In this document: positions 43,839-55,579 of the stretch, in pieces
Layout: the number at the start of each line of letters is the position of its first letter
Numbering within the stretch: position 1 is the first letter of the stretch
From: Cycas panzhihuaensis
Lineage: Eukaryota; Cycadophyta
Assembly: GCA_023213395.1 (NCBI GenBank)
Contig: CM041465.1
Span: forward strand, 202,003,741 to 202,067,740
Direction: 5' to 3'
DNA length: 64,000 bases
The notes under the pieces: model-generated
Databases searched by the model: none
The model's input: the letters and a program-made list of their open reading frames with translations, nothing else
Told to the model about the DNA's origin: nothing
Made by a program: the position numbers and the translations under genes

Positions 43839-44061
43839 TGTTGATTTAATTCAAAGAAGCAGAAGGCTGATGAGTAGAACTGAACCAGTTCTCATTAAGG
43901 AGATAATTTCTTAAATACACAAGGAGACTTGTAACCGTTATGTTAGGTTTTGAAACCAACTTCTAAGGTCATGACACATGTCATATTCACATGTGTGAAT
44001 TACATAGTTAAGGGTTTATTAATAACCCTTTGTAACATTAGATAAAACATTACCTCTAACA
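43839..44061 (-). repeat. H 5' LTR
   Basis: 223 bp, begins TGTTGATTTAATTC, ends CCTCTAACA; followed by ttgtc. Confidence 0.95.
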
Positions 44062-44522
44062 TTGTCTAATACTTAATAGGTGCTTGTTAGTCTTCTTGCG
44101 ATGTCCTCTTGTAGGAAAAAGAATGAGAGGAAGGAAGTGCATGCATGTTGTCAATGAGAACTCATTGTCAAGCAGAGGTATGAATGAATTGATGAGTCTA
44201 GGTAAGAGTCGATCCCACACCTTGTTTCGTTGTTTTTTAGATAAAGAAAAAGGAAAAGAAACTGTTTGTGTTGTGGGTTAACGAACATTTCCTCACAAAA
44301 AAGTAGTTTTACTTTTGCACATATAGGAATACATGTCTCCTGTAGGAATTAGTTATGCTCTTGTTGTTTAAAATACCCCTTCGTCTTTGAACTTCCCCTT
44401 AGACAACTTGAATAGGCCCACTCCCAAGTGAACAATGGCCATGCAACATGTCACTCAGTTGGGAGAACTTGGAAGATTGCCATGTGATTGGTCTACACAT
44501 GCTTCAAGAAACAGAGTGGCAA
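44062..44522. other. unassigned sequence right of copia H
   Basis: The continuation of H's insertion site. No domain seen. It may be an eroded part of element J's integrase, but I could not align it. Confidence 0.4.
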
Positions 44523-45055
44523 GTTGCCAACATCTGACAACACTTGAAGGTAGTTCAAGATAGAGAAAAGAGTTATGCCAACATGAAAAGGTCAACAAAG
44601 GAGTACATTGTTGGAGAGCACATTTTCCTTTGAGTTAGACCCAATCATAGTTCACTCAAATCAGGTACCTGCAGGAAGCTTGCAACCAAACATCATGGGT
44701 CATTTGAGATACTAGAGTGAATAGTGCCTATATTGCCTACAGGCCTACCTCACCTCCAAACTTGACTATACATAATGTATTTCATATTTCACTACTTAAA
44801 AGGTATGTGCCTAACTCTAAACATATTTTTGATTGGATTGCCATTGAGCTAGGACCAGGATTGGAAGTTGAGGAAGAACCATTGTAGAGTTTGGAATGAA
44901 GAACAAGGAAATTGCAAAATAGAATAGTCAAATAAGTAAAAGTTTTGTGGAAGCATTTAACTCCAATATAAAATGCATGGGAGTTGAAGGAAGAGATGCA
45001 ACAACAATACCCTGACTTGTTTGCAAGAAGGAGTCGCATTGAGGTCAATGCTGTT
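44523..45055 (+). pseudogene. integrase C-terminus of gypsy J
   Basis: Broken frames give 'LKVVQDREKSYANMKRST', 'NHSSLKSGTCRKLATKHH', 'GSFEILE' and 'NVFHISLLKRYVPNSKHI', the pattern of the gypsy integrase C-terminus (Q-D-R-x-K-S-Y-A-D, GPFEIL, V-F-H-V-S-L-L-K). The end 'KVLWKHLTPI' and 'WELKEEMQQQYPDLF' resembles a degenerate chromodomain. No upstream part of J is visible in the window. This lineage differs from A/F and from E. Confidence 0.85.
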
Positions 45056-45058
45056 GAT

Positions 45059-45903
45059 AAGGGGAGGGGGATTTAACAGCTTGACCCAACCACAATATAG
45101 CTTGGCCATAGTTGCAGTAGATTAGGTTGTGCAACAGAGTTCTATTCTATATTAGAAATGCTTATGTTTTATTTTCCTAAAGGTATGCTTATCTTTGTAA
45201 TTTATTATGTAACATCCTACTTGCAAGATGGAAGCTTTTTCCATGCTCCATCATGTGTTTAAGGATGCATTATTTTGTTGGTAAATTTGGTAGACTTAGA
45301 ATAAATGTAATTGTACAAGTAAACAACAATTGTGATAGTGCAAACAACACACTATTTCTTTTGTAAACTTTGTACATTCCAACCTTCCTGATTTAATAAA
45401 GAGGTAGCTGGATTGCTCAAAAGACAAAATATATAGGGGAGCATGTGATATGAATGAGGGAGGAATAGGGAGTAGTTAGTTTACAAAAATTTTGGTGGTG
45501 GGTTAATTTTCACAAGAATGCCAGTCTACCAGAGCTTCACCAATTGGCACTTTGCTGAGGATAGAATTTTGGACAAGTCCTTGATGGTATAAATTAGTGA
45601 AGGAAAAGTTCATAGAGTATATGAACTTCACATGATGCCGTTTTGCAGTGAGTGGAGTTTTCGTTGAGTTTGCAATGGTTGATTCTAGTGGGGGAGAAGT
45701 CTGCAAAGGAAAGGTTTTACGAACAAGACACGTGATGTTATGATTCACAAAGTGATGAGTTGACAAAGGGGTGTGTTTGCGAAGTGGCAAGCTTGAGATG
45801 TGATAAGTCCGTGAGTACATGAATTCGTGAAAAGAGAAGTGCGTGAACTTGTGAAGTTGCAAAGAATGGAACCTCGAGGACAATGCCACACAAAAATGAC
45901 ACA
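45059..45903 (+). repeat. polypurine tract and probable LTR of gypsy J
   Basis: aaggggaggggga (45059-45071) follows the last coding remnant. Downstream non-coding DNA with an aataaa at 45395 would be LTR. Minus-strand openings at 45503-45947 look like chance. Element K interrupts at 45909; whether the LTR resumes after 58956 is not clear. Confidence 0.5.
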
Positions 45904-45908
45904 ACTAA

Positions 45909-46186
45909 TGTACTAATCCTAAAACTGATAAATAATAAGAGGCCCACTTTTATATTAGGAAGTCAATATTTTATTATTAATATTAATATCAAAGTTGTTT
46001 TTTTAAAAGGGAGCCATATTGGCACCTATAAATAGGGGAGATTACCAATTCATTATGTAAGCTTTATTTTTGGGTTAGACTTAATTTATTTGGCACTTGG
46101 TGCATGAGGTAATTATTGCCTATTCAACTTTCATTTCATCTTTGTTTTATTTTTTGAGGAAGTAGATTTAGTTTAGGATTGCTTCA
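45909..46186 (+). repeat. K 5' LTR
   Basis: 278 bp; TATA-like ctataaatagg near 46026-46036. Ends TTGCTTCA. Two bases later the primer site tggtatcagag starts at 46189. Confidence 0.9.
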
Positions 46187-46188
46187 AG

Positions 46189-46199
46189 TGGTATCAGAG
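46189..46199 (+). other. primer binding site of K
   Basis: tggtatcagag matches the first 11 bases of the iMet-type primer site; the next base is t where c is usual. Confidence 0.85.
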
Positions 46200-46752
46200 T
46201 TTCATTTTTGGCCTATCAAAGATCTGCATTTTTAGGAATGTAAATGAATGAATTTGGGAAAAATAACTGCAGATTTGAGATGATTAGGCCTGTTCTATAA
46301 TTTTCTAGGGTTTATACTGTAGATTTTGGAATGAAATTGCAAAAGTTATAGGTAATTCAATTTCGGCATATTATATGTCACTGCCTATAAGGCCTAAAAT
46401 TTGCTATTGTAATTTCAAATGACCATAACTTTGGCTATAGGTATTCGATTAACCTCAATTTTTTTTTTGAATCTATCTATCTTGAAATTGGCTTTTTGTT
46501 AGAATTAGTTTTAGTTCAATTGGGTATTAGGATCAAAAATTATTATCATTTTAGTAACAAGTACTATTGTAGTCTCCAAAACCCTAAAAATTGATCCACC
46601 TTAAGAGGGCCATAACTTTTGCTACAGGTATCATAATTCAATATTGTCTATACCATTGGAATCCTAGTTTAGAGGCCATCATTTTGAGCTATGGTTTAAT
46701 ACATTTTGGAGTTAACTTAATATAGTAATTATTATTGAATTTAGTATCTAAT

Positions 46753-47282
46753 GATTAAGTTAGATATCCCTATTTTCATTGGAGGCAGAGGAGTGCAACC
46801 CATAGAGCGGCTAGATAAGATTGAAGCAAGTTTTAATATCCACTAAGGAAAAGAAAATTTTATCCAATTGTTATGCGATACTTGGATGGAAAAGCTTATG
46901 AGTGGGCCTTTGATGCATCTTTTTGAGATTGAGAGTCTTTTTCAAGATGCCTTTTATGGAGGTTTGACGAAAGGGTTAAGAAATGGCAAGATGAACATTG
47001 GGGACAATTCGATAATGATGACAATTTTAAAAGCCTCATGAAAAAATGGTGAGAAGAAGACAGGAAAAAGGATCTGTTAAAACCCTATCAAGCGTACAAG
47101 ATACACTTTAAGAAGTGATGATCAAATTGGAAGCTCTTTAGGAGGAGACAAAATTGGGTAGAAAGAAGGAAAGAACTAGTTGGGAAGATAAAAAAACTAT
47201 CTAGCGAGGATCCTAGCTATGAACAATGCGATGAAAAGACAAGTGACACACACAAATCAAGTACTTGCCTTAAGTTCCAACC
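46753..47282 (+). pseudogene. gag remnant of element K
   Basis: Frames give 'IKLDIPIFIGGRGVQPIE', 'RLDKIEASFNIH', then in another frame 'AYEWAFDASF' and 'RFDERVKKWQDEHWGQFD'. The P-x-F-x-G-x-G start, W-L-D-K-x-E and A-x-x-W-A blocks fit a gypsy-type gag. It is followed by a charged segment and cut by D2 at 47283. No protease or pol follows D2, so K was probably non-autonomous before the insertions. Confidence 0.7.
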
Positions 47283-47602
47283 TATTAGGAAACACATATG
47301 CAAACAAGGTCGATAGAATCTTTCATAGCAGGTAGATCACAACAGAATACACGCACACAGGAAACCAGATTGTTGTGGGAAACCCTTACGGGTGAAAACC
47401 CACAATAATATTATTCACATTTTTGACAAATATAGCATTGTGCATAGTTTGGACTTTGATCTATATTTATAGATCTCTAGTGCCATAATATCATTACATT
47501 TACATTTGTTGGCTCATCACTATCGAGAATATTCTCCACATAATTAGGCACATAAATGGGCTCATTTTACATTAGACGACAATGCAAGCACATATTCCAA
47601 CA
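47283..47602 (-). repeat. D2 3' LTR
   Basis: Begins TATTAGGAAACAC (TG changed to TA), ends ATTCCAACA. Confidence 0.94.
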
Positions 47603-47674
47603 TTCCCTCTTAATGTAAATATGGGATAACAAGGTTTATCCTTGGTAATAGATCCTCTCTCAAGGATAAACTTA

Positions 47675-47795
47675 CTCAATATGCATGAATGTTGATGTAG
47701 CGATCTTTAGTTTGAGCTTGGTGAACATGTCCACAAGTCGATCTCCACTTGGACAATCTTCAACTTGCATCTTTCTTGATTTGATCTTCTCTCGG
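47675..47795 (-). pseudogene. copia RNase H tail remnant in D2
   Basis: On the minus strand 47795-47675 reads 'REKIKSRKMQVEDCPSGD' and 'RLVDMFTKLKLKIATSTF'. This matches the C-terminal end of copia pol, where I-R-E-K-V, Q-L-A-D-x-F-T-K-P-L are conserved, and it lies at the expected place just upstream of the polypurine tract. It indicates that the D family derives from an autonomous copia element. D1 lacks this segment: its sequence jumps from 'gtagcgatcttcactc' to the downstream shared block. Confidence 0.75.
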
Positions 47796-50700
47796 ATGTA
47801 ATGGTGCTATGCTTCGTATGTGCTCAATTCTTTGGATTTGACTCTAAAAGTCCCTACAACCATACAACTCTTTTTGTACTTAACACTTTCTCCATACAAC
47901 TCAGCCATATTCCCTTGACTAAACCAAGAGGTTAAGTCACTTGAGCCATGTGAATCTCCTCTTCAAGTCTTCGTTAAGGAACACCGATATCTCATTCATT
48001 TGATATGACACCTAATTATCTGAAGTTGCTAAAGTAAGGATCGAATGAACCAATAACATAGAGATTGGTGTACAATGTCTCCACATACCTGAATCCTTCT
48101 TCCTGCTAGATATCCTGCGTAAAAAGCTTTCCAATTTGCAAATTGACTAGGTTCTGTCCTTGGAAATAGCAGACCCAAATCCCATACAACACTCCTCTAA
48201 TACAACTCTCCATTGTGAATCTTCACTCGCTAGAATGTTGGTAACTATCTCAAGCTTTGACTGGCATGTTGATCCATGATCTTTAATCATCCTGTAGGTC
48301 TTCAACCATCAATGGAACATGGGGTTGCAATCCATGTCTCTTCATCTAATAACTCCTCATCATCAATCTTCAACTAAGTCCTCCTTCCGTCCCAAACACA
48401 ATATTAGGCAAACAAACCTCCACACCTACTGAATAATGACTCGGAAAAGTGAAGAAATGAAGGATAAAACCTGCAATCAAATGACACTCAGCATGATACA
48501 TCAACAACTCATCAACTTGACATATAGACTAATCACAATTTATTACCCTTGTAAATCACACTATTTGTAAGCTAAACAACCCCATAGGCTTAAAACTTTT
48601 GCAATCTTGTTGCTGCAATCTTCATCTAAGATGGGTGCACTCCAATGCACCAAAAGAAACAAATGGAAGGCTTCTGACTGGTCCAAACACAACATGAGGG
48701 GAAAATATACCATGAACAACCACAACAAAGGCCCAATACCTGTCCACTACAGCTTTTGCCAACAAAACATGGGAGGCCAACACTAACATGCACCAAACCT
48801 CCTCATCTACATCATGGTACTTGCAACGCAACCTTACAGGACAACCATTCTATACCATAACAAAGGCATAACTGATTTTAAGGCTAAGGCTTCTCATCAT
48901 AGACCTTTCTATTCACACTTCAAATTTCATCAAACATGCTTGGTTCCACATCAGACTTGTTCAAATATGCACACACATTGAACCAACATCAAAATAGGCC
49001 ACAAACCTTCATGTTATCATCAGTCCAACTAATCAAAGTATGATGGTCCATCATCATAACTGACAATCACTCATACAAGTAAATTCTGAACCTCATGTCA
49101 CCTCATACACATTTGATACAACATAACTCGAATATAATCTGAATAAACACACTCATTTTCACTGAATAAACACGTCTATGAACTTTTTGCAATGATCTAT
49201 GCCATACTAACCAATAGTAACAAAGTTTGCTTCATGATGTAGCTAAGGTATCTCACTTAACTCTCACCCTCTTCTCACCCTTTCTTGCCCTCTCTCTCCC
49301 ATCCTCTCTTATGTAACTCACATGCAAAGAGGTAATCATCGCCTCATCTTGCCATCTTCTTTGCCCATAACAAAGCGTGCTCAATGCACTCTCTTCTCCT
49401 TAAATTGCGATCATCACCCAACTCACTGTCCCATGAAAATCACATGCTAGAGAGTCAAACATGTCACTGACTTTGCCTTACAAGCCCTCTCATGCACCTA
49501 CTCTCGCCCATAAGCTCTTTTATGTAAAACACATGCAAAGAGTATCACATTGCCGATGCATCGCCTTATAGCACCATCAAAAGGCAAAGAATCCCCAAAA
49601 TCATACATCACATAATATAGTGTGCCCACTTGAATCAAGCACCATATCTACTAAGCTTAAAAGAAATAACTTCAAAAAACTTGTGATACAACTTCCAAAC
49701 AAAGGGCAAATATTATGCAACTCTAAGGGCGATTCAACCTTTAATCAAAGTGACTTGAAAAATATATCAGTGCCCAATAATATAACCACAAAAGTAACAT
49801 AATATAAATCAAAGTCAATTAAGTAATATATCAAAAGGCAAATATCATATTATATCATATGATATGGGAAACCTTTATATAAATTTGAATGGCGAATTAT
49901 ATTTATCAAATAAATCATGGCAGTGGCACAACAAAGTAAACAAGCGACATTATCAAAATATATTAATGTATTAATATATTTCTATGAATGACGTTTGCCA
50001 AAATATATCACGGCTGCAATATCAATGTACATAGGCGAATCTGTATATGCAAACAATGGCTGAGTAAAATATTGATGGGCAACTACATTTATATAAATCA
50101 TGCTAGTTGCAATATATATATCAACTGGGCGAATGGGTTTATCATGCAGTCGGCGAAGATTTCACATGCGGGCAACTCTATATACACTAGGCAATCAATA
50201 TATTAACTGGAAACAAGATTAAGAAGGGCGGCTTTGTATTGACAGTACACAGTGGCAAATATATTATTCTTGCAATGGAGGCGCAGAGATACATCATACA
50301 CGGGCACCTGGATATAATATTCTAACAGTTGGCTTTATTATATATCACGTGAATCCAATATACACGCAAATACATAACAACGAATAAAAATACATTATTC
50401 AAACTCTAAGATTTATCAATCGGGTGTTTAATATAATGAGCATACCTTATATTTATTATTGCAGCTCTGCAATTGCCTCACGGGGGTTCTACACTCTCCC
50501 ACTAATCAACAGAGCACTGGCAATGGACTGCAACTGAGTGCACGACTTCTCTCCACACACGGGTGGCCTCAAACACCTCTAAATTGCTCAACGAATGTCA
50601 AAATCACCTCCACGCAATCTTGGGGCTTGGCAAAATCAATGGCACCATCAACAAATGGATCTAACGCCTTCAGTGGGCTCAAACAGGGCTCAAATGGCTA

Positions 50701-50921
50701 GCAACAGAGTAACCAGGGTTGCACACTCGTCTGCACACATCCATAGAGCTTAGAATACCTGCAAACAAAAGCTTATGGGATCCTCCAACGATCATCTACA
50801 CCTTTGTGGCAGTTCTGCAGGGTTGTCAAATATGCCAATCCACTAAGGGCAAACCAACATGACCTGGCACCAACGATTAGACCATCCGACAATGATACTC
50901 TACATGTGCACGACCTACAAT

Positions 50922-50933
50922 GCTCTGATACCA
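50922..50933 (-). other. primer binding site of D2
   Basis: Plus strand gctctgatacca directly before the LTR at 50934; complement of the iMet-type site. Confidence 0.92.
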
Positions 50934-51253
50934 TGTTAGGAAACATATATGCAAACAAGATAGACAGAATCTTTCACAACAGGCAGATCACAATAGAATA
51001 TACATACACGGGACACTAGATTGTCGTGGGAAACCCTTACGAGTAAAAACCCACAATAATATTATTCACATTTTTGACAAATCTAGCATTGTGCATAGTT
51101 TGGACTTTGATCTATATTTATAGATCTCTAGTGGCATAATATCATTACATTTACATCCATCAACTCACCACTATCGAGAATATTCTCCACATAATAAGGC
51201 ACATAAATAGGCCCACTTTACATTAGACGGCAATGTAAACACATATTCCAACA
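50934..51253 (-). repeat. D2 5' LTR
   Basis: 320 bp, begins TGTTAGGAAACAT, ends ATTCCAACA; then caacc. Confidence 0.95.
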
Positions 51254-51463
51254 CAACCCTCTCTTGCACTTGTCCACTTCTTTGGGTAGTTTTCTTATTC
51301 ATCGTAATTTTCCAAATTCTGTAGCTTTGAAAAATACCTCACCCTTTATACAACAAAACTCCCTAACCAACTTGAACCTTGAAACTCAAAATCTCCAACT
51401 CTTAGTAGGAGAAATTCTTGTTCCACTTGAGGCACTCTTTCATGTCTCATTGCCTAGGAAGTC
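51254..51463 (+). other. short piece of K between D2 and I
   Basis: A plus-strand opening ('HLSTSLGSFLIHRNFPNS') runs through it without a recognisable domain. The last five bases, aagtc, are the left duplication of I. Confidence 0.5.
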
Positions 51464-51816
51464 TATTAATGTGGCAATTGTTTGTTAAGTCACTAAGTTA
51501 ATGTTAATGTGGTTTAACTAAGGTGGTTAGTGAAAAGGTGCAAAGAATTCAGAGGGTCACAACCCTAATCGGGTGACACCTCTTGGAAGAATATAAAAGC
51601 CTTGAGCCCTTGTGTATTCATTGTATCAAATCATTGTGGAATAATCAATGTGATCTAGAAGGATCTTTTGTGGTGGGTTTTTTCCAGAAAGGGTTTTCCC
51701 ACGTAAATCCTCTGTATTGTGCATTTGTATTCTGTGTGTATTTTTGTTTGCTTGTTGTGTATGGTTAAAGATTCTACGGATGGGAACATACCTATTTGAT
51801 TTCACGTTCCCGAACA
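51464..51816 (+). repeat. I 5' LTR
   Basis: Begins TATTAATGTGG where the 3' LTR begins TGTTAATGTGG. A TATA-like atataaaagcc lies at about 51592-51602; the 3' copy reads atatgaaagcc. Ends CCCGAACA. Confidence 0.95.
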
Positions 51817-51828
51817 TGGTATCAAAGC
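51817..51828 (+). other. primer binding site of I
   Basis: tggtatcaaagc, one G-to-A change from the iMet-type site, directly after the LTR. Confidence 0.9.
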
Positions 51829-53201
51829 CATAGGGTCCTACACAGTTGAAGCTTGACGTTGAGCAGAGCGGTGAGATCGTTGGTTGTCGGGTGAAGCCGT
51901 CAAACCCAGGACTTGTCTTGAGGGTCCATTAACTCCAACAATGTGCAGAAACAAGCACAGTAGATCAATGGTGGTTGAAGCAGTGAAAATCACTAATCAA
52001 CAAAGCATAAGGGTCTATTGGAGTTAATAATCAGACGTGAAGGCCACATTTGTGGTATAAGTTGGTTCGTGTGGGGCCATCCGAAATAGGTTGATGATCT
52101 ATAGTTGTGATTTAAGTTAGCGAAGCACATATTGGTGGTGACTCGGCCACAGTAAAGATAGCCACCCATGTATACATGTAAGTTGGTTCTTTACTCAACA
52201 AAAGCACTATAAAATTAAAAAGGGAAAAAAGCTTTTGTGGCCATTAAAAGTACCTTGTTTGTATAAGGGAGAGATTGGAACCTTGTTTGGAGTGTTTTCT
52301 GCCCTCTATACTAAAATTGGATAGCATTTATAGCATCACAAATGGTTGTGATTGTACTTTGAATCGTAGCACCTTTGCATGAGTGTGAGGCCCTCTTATT
52401 GTAATCATATGCATAAATCAAGCCCTGAACAGTGGTGCAAAAGCTGGTTGGGCGCTTAGTAGTGCTGGCTGAGCGTGTTTGAAGGTAGCTAGACATCATT
52501 CGGGCTATTTACCAGCCGTACGGGTGAATGGAGACCCGTATCTAAGTGCACAAGTTCGTTGGTAATACATGCAGATCCGCGGGTTTCCCCTTCTCTATCC
52601 GACTGGCACAAATCCTGTGGTGACTCCAAATAACATTTTGATTTCATCTTTGCCTAAAGTTTAGACTTTAGGTTGATTAAATCTCATGTGTGTTTGATTT
52701 GAGGCACGTGGGTTAAGTGATGGACGGACGAGACTTTTCAAAAGGTAGCCTCTCTTGGAATATGCCTTTTGGCATATTCCTCTTATAATGTAACATTATA
52801 AAAGATCCTTAGACCATTGATACATGATATATTACCTAGTGTGAAGGCTATTTGGAGCATTCTTGGCCCATTTTGAGTGCGGATCAAGGATATTTTTTGT
52901 GTTTTTTGAGTTGGAGACCGTTCATTATTAGTGTGTGAACCTATCCTCAATTCTTGGAGCACATTATTAAGTGGCTTAAGAGTTATTTTTGAGACTTTTG
53001 AGTTCATTTAAGGGTGTTGTTTGGCAGTTTGTGAGGGGAGAACAGTTGATGAGCCGCCTAGAGCATGCATAGTCAGTGTTTGGAATACCCTCAGAATGTG
53101 TCCCCGAGCTAGAGGATACCACAATGGTGCACTTTTGTCCAGGAGGTCTATTAGACAATCGTTTAGTGTCGTTTGACTCGTGTTGAAGCCTGTTTCTCGA
53201 G
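51829..53201 (+). other. leader of copia I with two hairpins
   Basis: Non-coding, 1.37 kb. Two adjacent perfect inverted repeats: 52757-52780 (10-bp arms, tttt loop) and 52783-52801 (9-bp arms, 1-nt loop). They could be RNA structures for packaging or translation; function is inference. Confidence 0.6.
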
Positions 53202-54029
53202 ATGGAGCACATTATGCCCAAGGTTATCTTCAATGGTAACAATTTCGATGAGTGGAAGGCCAATATGGAGCTTATTTTGATGGTGAATCAACTCTGGGGT
53301 ATCACTAAGGCTAAGGTGGACACAGTTCCGTTAGACCATAAGGAGCGTGTTCAACTCGAAGAGAAGAAATTTATGGCTGTGGGAGTGTTGAAACTGTCAC
53401 TAGTGCTGGACCAGAGAGCCTTGGTTCACAATCTAGAAGAACCAGACGAAATCTAGACAAAATTGTGTGAACCTTTGAAAAGAAGAAGACGAATAGACGT
53501 CTTGCCTTGATGTTGGAGTTACTCAATTTGCGTGTGAAAGATGAGAACAACATCATCTCCTACCTGAACAAAATCACGGACTTGAAGAATAAGCTAGAAG
53601 AACTGAAGCAGAATTCGATTGATGATGCGTTGTTGTTCACAATAATCATGTCGAAGCTACCAACTGCGTTCGCCACATTTCAGACCATATATGGTAGAGA
53701 TGAGATGATGGAGGTAGAGACTTTTGATGGGCTTAAAAACCTAATTCTAGCGAAGGATGCTAAGTTGAAACATCACAGTATGCTTGGAAGTTCTAAATCA
53801 AGTCAGGCCCTAGATATGAAGACTCAGAGAAAGGAGGCCGGTAAGGAGGAGAAGATCACACAGAGGTCTAGAGAAAGTTCACAAGAGAAGAAGAAGTTCA
53901 ATAGAAAATGCAATTACTGCAAGAAGGATGGTCATGGAGAGAAGAATTGTTTGTTCAAGAGACGTGACAAGCGCAAAGTAAGCCAAGATGATAAAGGGAA
54001 GAGTGTTGCTCCTCACTGCATTTGAGCAA
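53202..54029 (+). pseudogene. copia I gag
   Basis: Start 'MEHIMPKVIFNGNNFDEW' at 53202; 'FNGNNFDEWKANMELIL' is the DUF4219-like start. A stop at 53454 and a frame change lead into 53507-54025: 'LNLRVKDENNIISYLNKI', 'LLFTIIMSKLPTAFATFQ' and an intact zinc knuckle 'CNYCKKDGHGEKNC'. A Lys/Glu-rich linker precedes the knuckle. Confidence 0.92.
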
Positions 54030-54234
54030 AAACCTTATCAGCTGAATCAGATCGAAGAGATTATTGGGTGCTTGACTCTGGAGCGTAGAAGCATATCTCT
54101 TACCAGAAGCGCAACTTTGATATGGTGAATGAAAATCATAGTGGTGTGGAAATCGTCCTTGCAGATGCTCGCGTATTGCTGGTGGAAGGTATCGATGAAG
54201 TATCCATTGCAAGTGGTAAGTTTATGTACCCAAG
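54030..54234 (+). pseudogene. copia I protease
   Basis: 'DYWVLDSGA' carries the catalytic D-S-G-A and is followed at once by a stop (tag) before 'KHISYQKRNFDMVNEN'. The remaining beta strands 'VEIVLADARVLLVEGIDE' are readable to 54230. Confidence 0.88.
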
Positions 54235-55350
54235 ATGCAATTGAACCTTCTTTCAACCTGGGAAATCTGCAAACAAGGTATGAAGCTAGAGCTTTACAAT
54301 GATAGATGCCTGATTAAGGATCCGAAGCAGAGCTTCTCTGTCATTGCTACTAGAAAAGTCAAAGACAACTTCTGGGTGTTTGAGAAATTTCAATCTCAAA
54401 AGAAGTATTATGCCTTTGTCACTAGCATTGATGATGCGAGTAGACTTTGGCATAATCGCCTAGGACACCTTAACTATAGGAACATCACACTACTGAAGAG
54501 GATGAAGATGGTGGAAGGTTTGCCATTAGTTTTCTGCTCAGATGGTGTCTATGAAGGGTGTATGTATGGCAAGCATCACTGCTACCCTTTTGCTCAGGAG
54601 AATGCCTGGAGAGCCAAGGAGAAATTGGAGTTTGTGCATTTAGATATAATGGGTCCTCTCCCAAACCCTTCGATATTAGGGGCTCGTTACACCCTTGTGT
54701 TTGTAGATGATTACACCAGGAAGGCCTAGGTTTACTTTCTCAAAAACAAGTCAGATGTATTTGATCGCTTCTGTGACTGGAGAGCGATGGAGGAAAATGA
54801 AAGTGACAAGAAAATTAAGTCACTAAGAAGTGATAATGGCAAGGAATATGACAATCATTCATTTAATCAATTATGCCACGATCATGGTATAAAGCGGGAA
54901 TTTACAGTCCCATATACCCCACAATAGAATGGAGTTGCTAAACAAAAGAACCGTACCATGATGGAGATGGAGAGGTGTATGGTGCACGCTAAAAACCTGC
55001 CACCATTGTTTCGGGCAGAAGCTATGGCGACTACTATGTATATTTTGAATGAAAAGAAATGGACCGGTCGGAAGCCTATCATTAGCCATTTGAGAACTTT
55101 TGGGTGTATTGGTTACATCCACATCCGAGATGATACTCACAAGAAGTTGGATCAAAAGAGTCTGAAGTGTATATTCATGGGGTATAGTGATTAGAATAAA
55201 GCTTACAGACTATGGGATCCATAGGGGAAGAAGATTGTGGTTAGTTGGGATATAAAATTTGATGAGTCATCGCCGTATCATGTTGATAGATCATCAGAAG
55301 AGCCTTTTTACCCCTCCTACTCCCATTCCTAGATTCATCAGGCGAAGAGG
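54235..55350 (+). pseudogene. copia I integrase
   Basis: GAG-pre-integrase 'RLWHNRLGHLNYRNITLL' with 'YEGCMYGKHHCYPF'. Core: Asp in 'LEFVHLDIMGPLPNPS', Asp in 'LRSDNGKEYDNHSFNQL'; the catalytic Glu is Lys in 'NGVAKQKNRTMMEMER'. C-terminus 'ISHLRTFGCIGYIHIRDD' and 'LKCIFMGYSD'. Stops at 54727, 54925 and 55192. Confidence 0.93.
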
Positions 55351-55579
55351 ATGATGAGCTAGTCACTAGAATTCATGATGAAGCAGGACCAAGTGGGACA
55401 AGTAATAGTGAGGAGTTGTCGCGAGAAGAAGTACCTCCAGCAATGGGTCTTTCTATATCTTTATGGGCAAGGAAGACTATCAAAGATTCCGGTGTGGCGA
55501 TGCATACCCTTACTGATGATAATAGAACAAGGAGTCAACATGCCAATCAAACTCTATTGGTGGACATCAACAACTCCAG

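Larger units (their letters stand above)
38852..44061 (-). mobile_element. Ty1/copia element H
   Basis: Minus-strand element with 223-bp LTRs at both ends (38852-39074 and 43839-44061), iMet primer site complement at 43827-43838 and polypurine complement ccctctctta at 39075-39084. Flanks ttatc and ttgtc differ by one transition. Full order gag, zinc knuckles, protease, integrase, RT, RNase H. It has the best-kept pol in the window: YVDD, DSGA, the integrase Glu and the RNase H Asp all survive, though stops and frameshifts remain. Confidence 0.96.
47283..51253 (-). mobile_element. LARD-like element D2
   Basis: Second member of the D family, 3.97 kb, LTRs of 320 bp at 47283-47602 and 50934-51253, primer site complement at 50922-50933, polypurine complement ttccctctta at 47603. 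Perfect caacc duplication (47278-47282 and 51254-51258). Interior has no ORF but shares long stretches with D1, for example the block ending 'cgtatgtgctcaattctttgg'. Unlike D1 it keeps a pol remnant near the left LTR. Confidence 0.94.

Noticed and set aside
45503-45947. Minus-strand frames of 133 and 69 codons
   Set aside because: They cover the probable LTR of J and cross the K boundary, so they cannot predate the K insertion as one gene.
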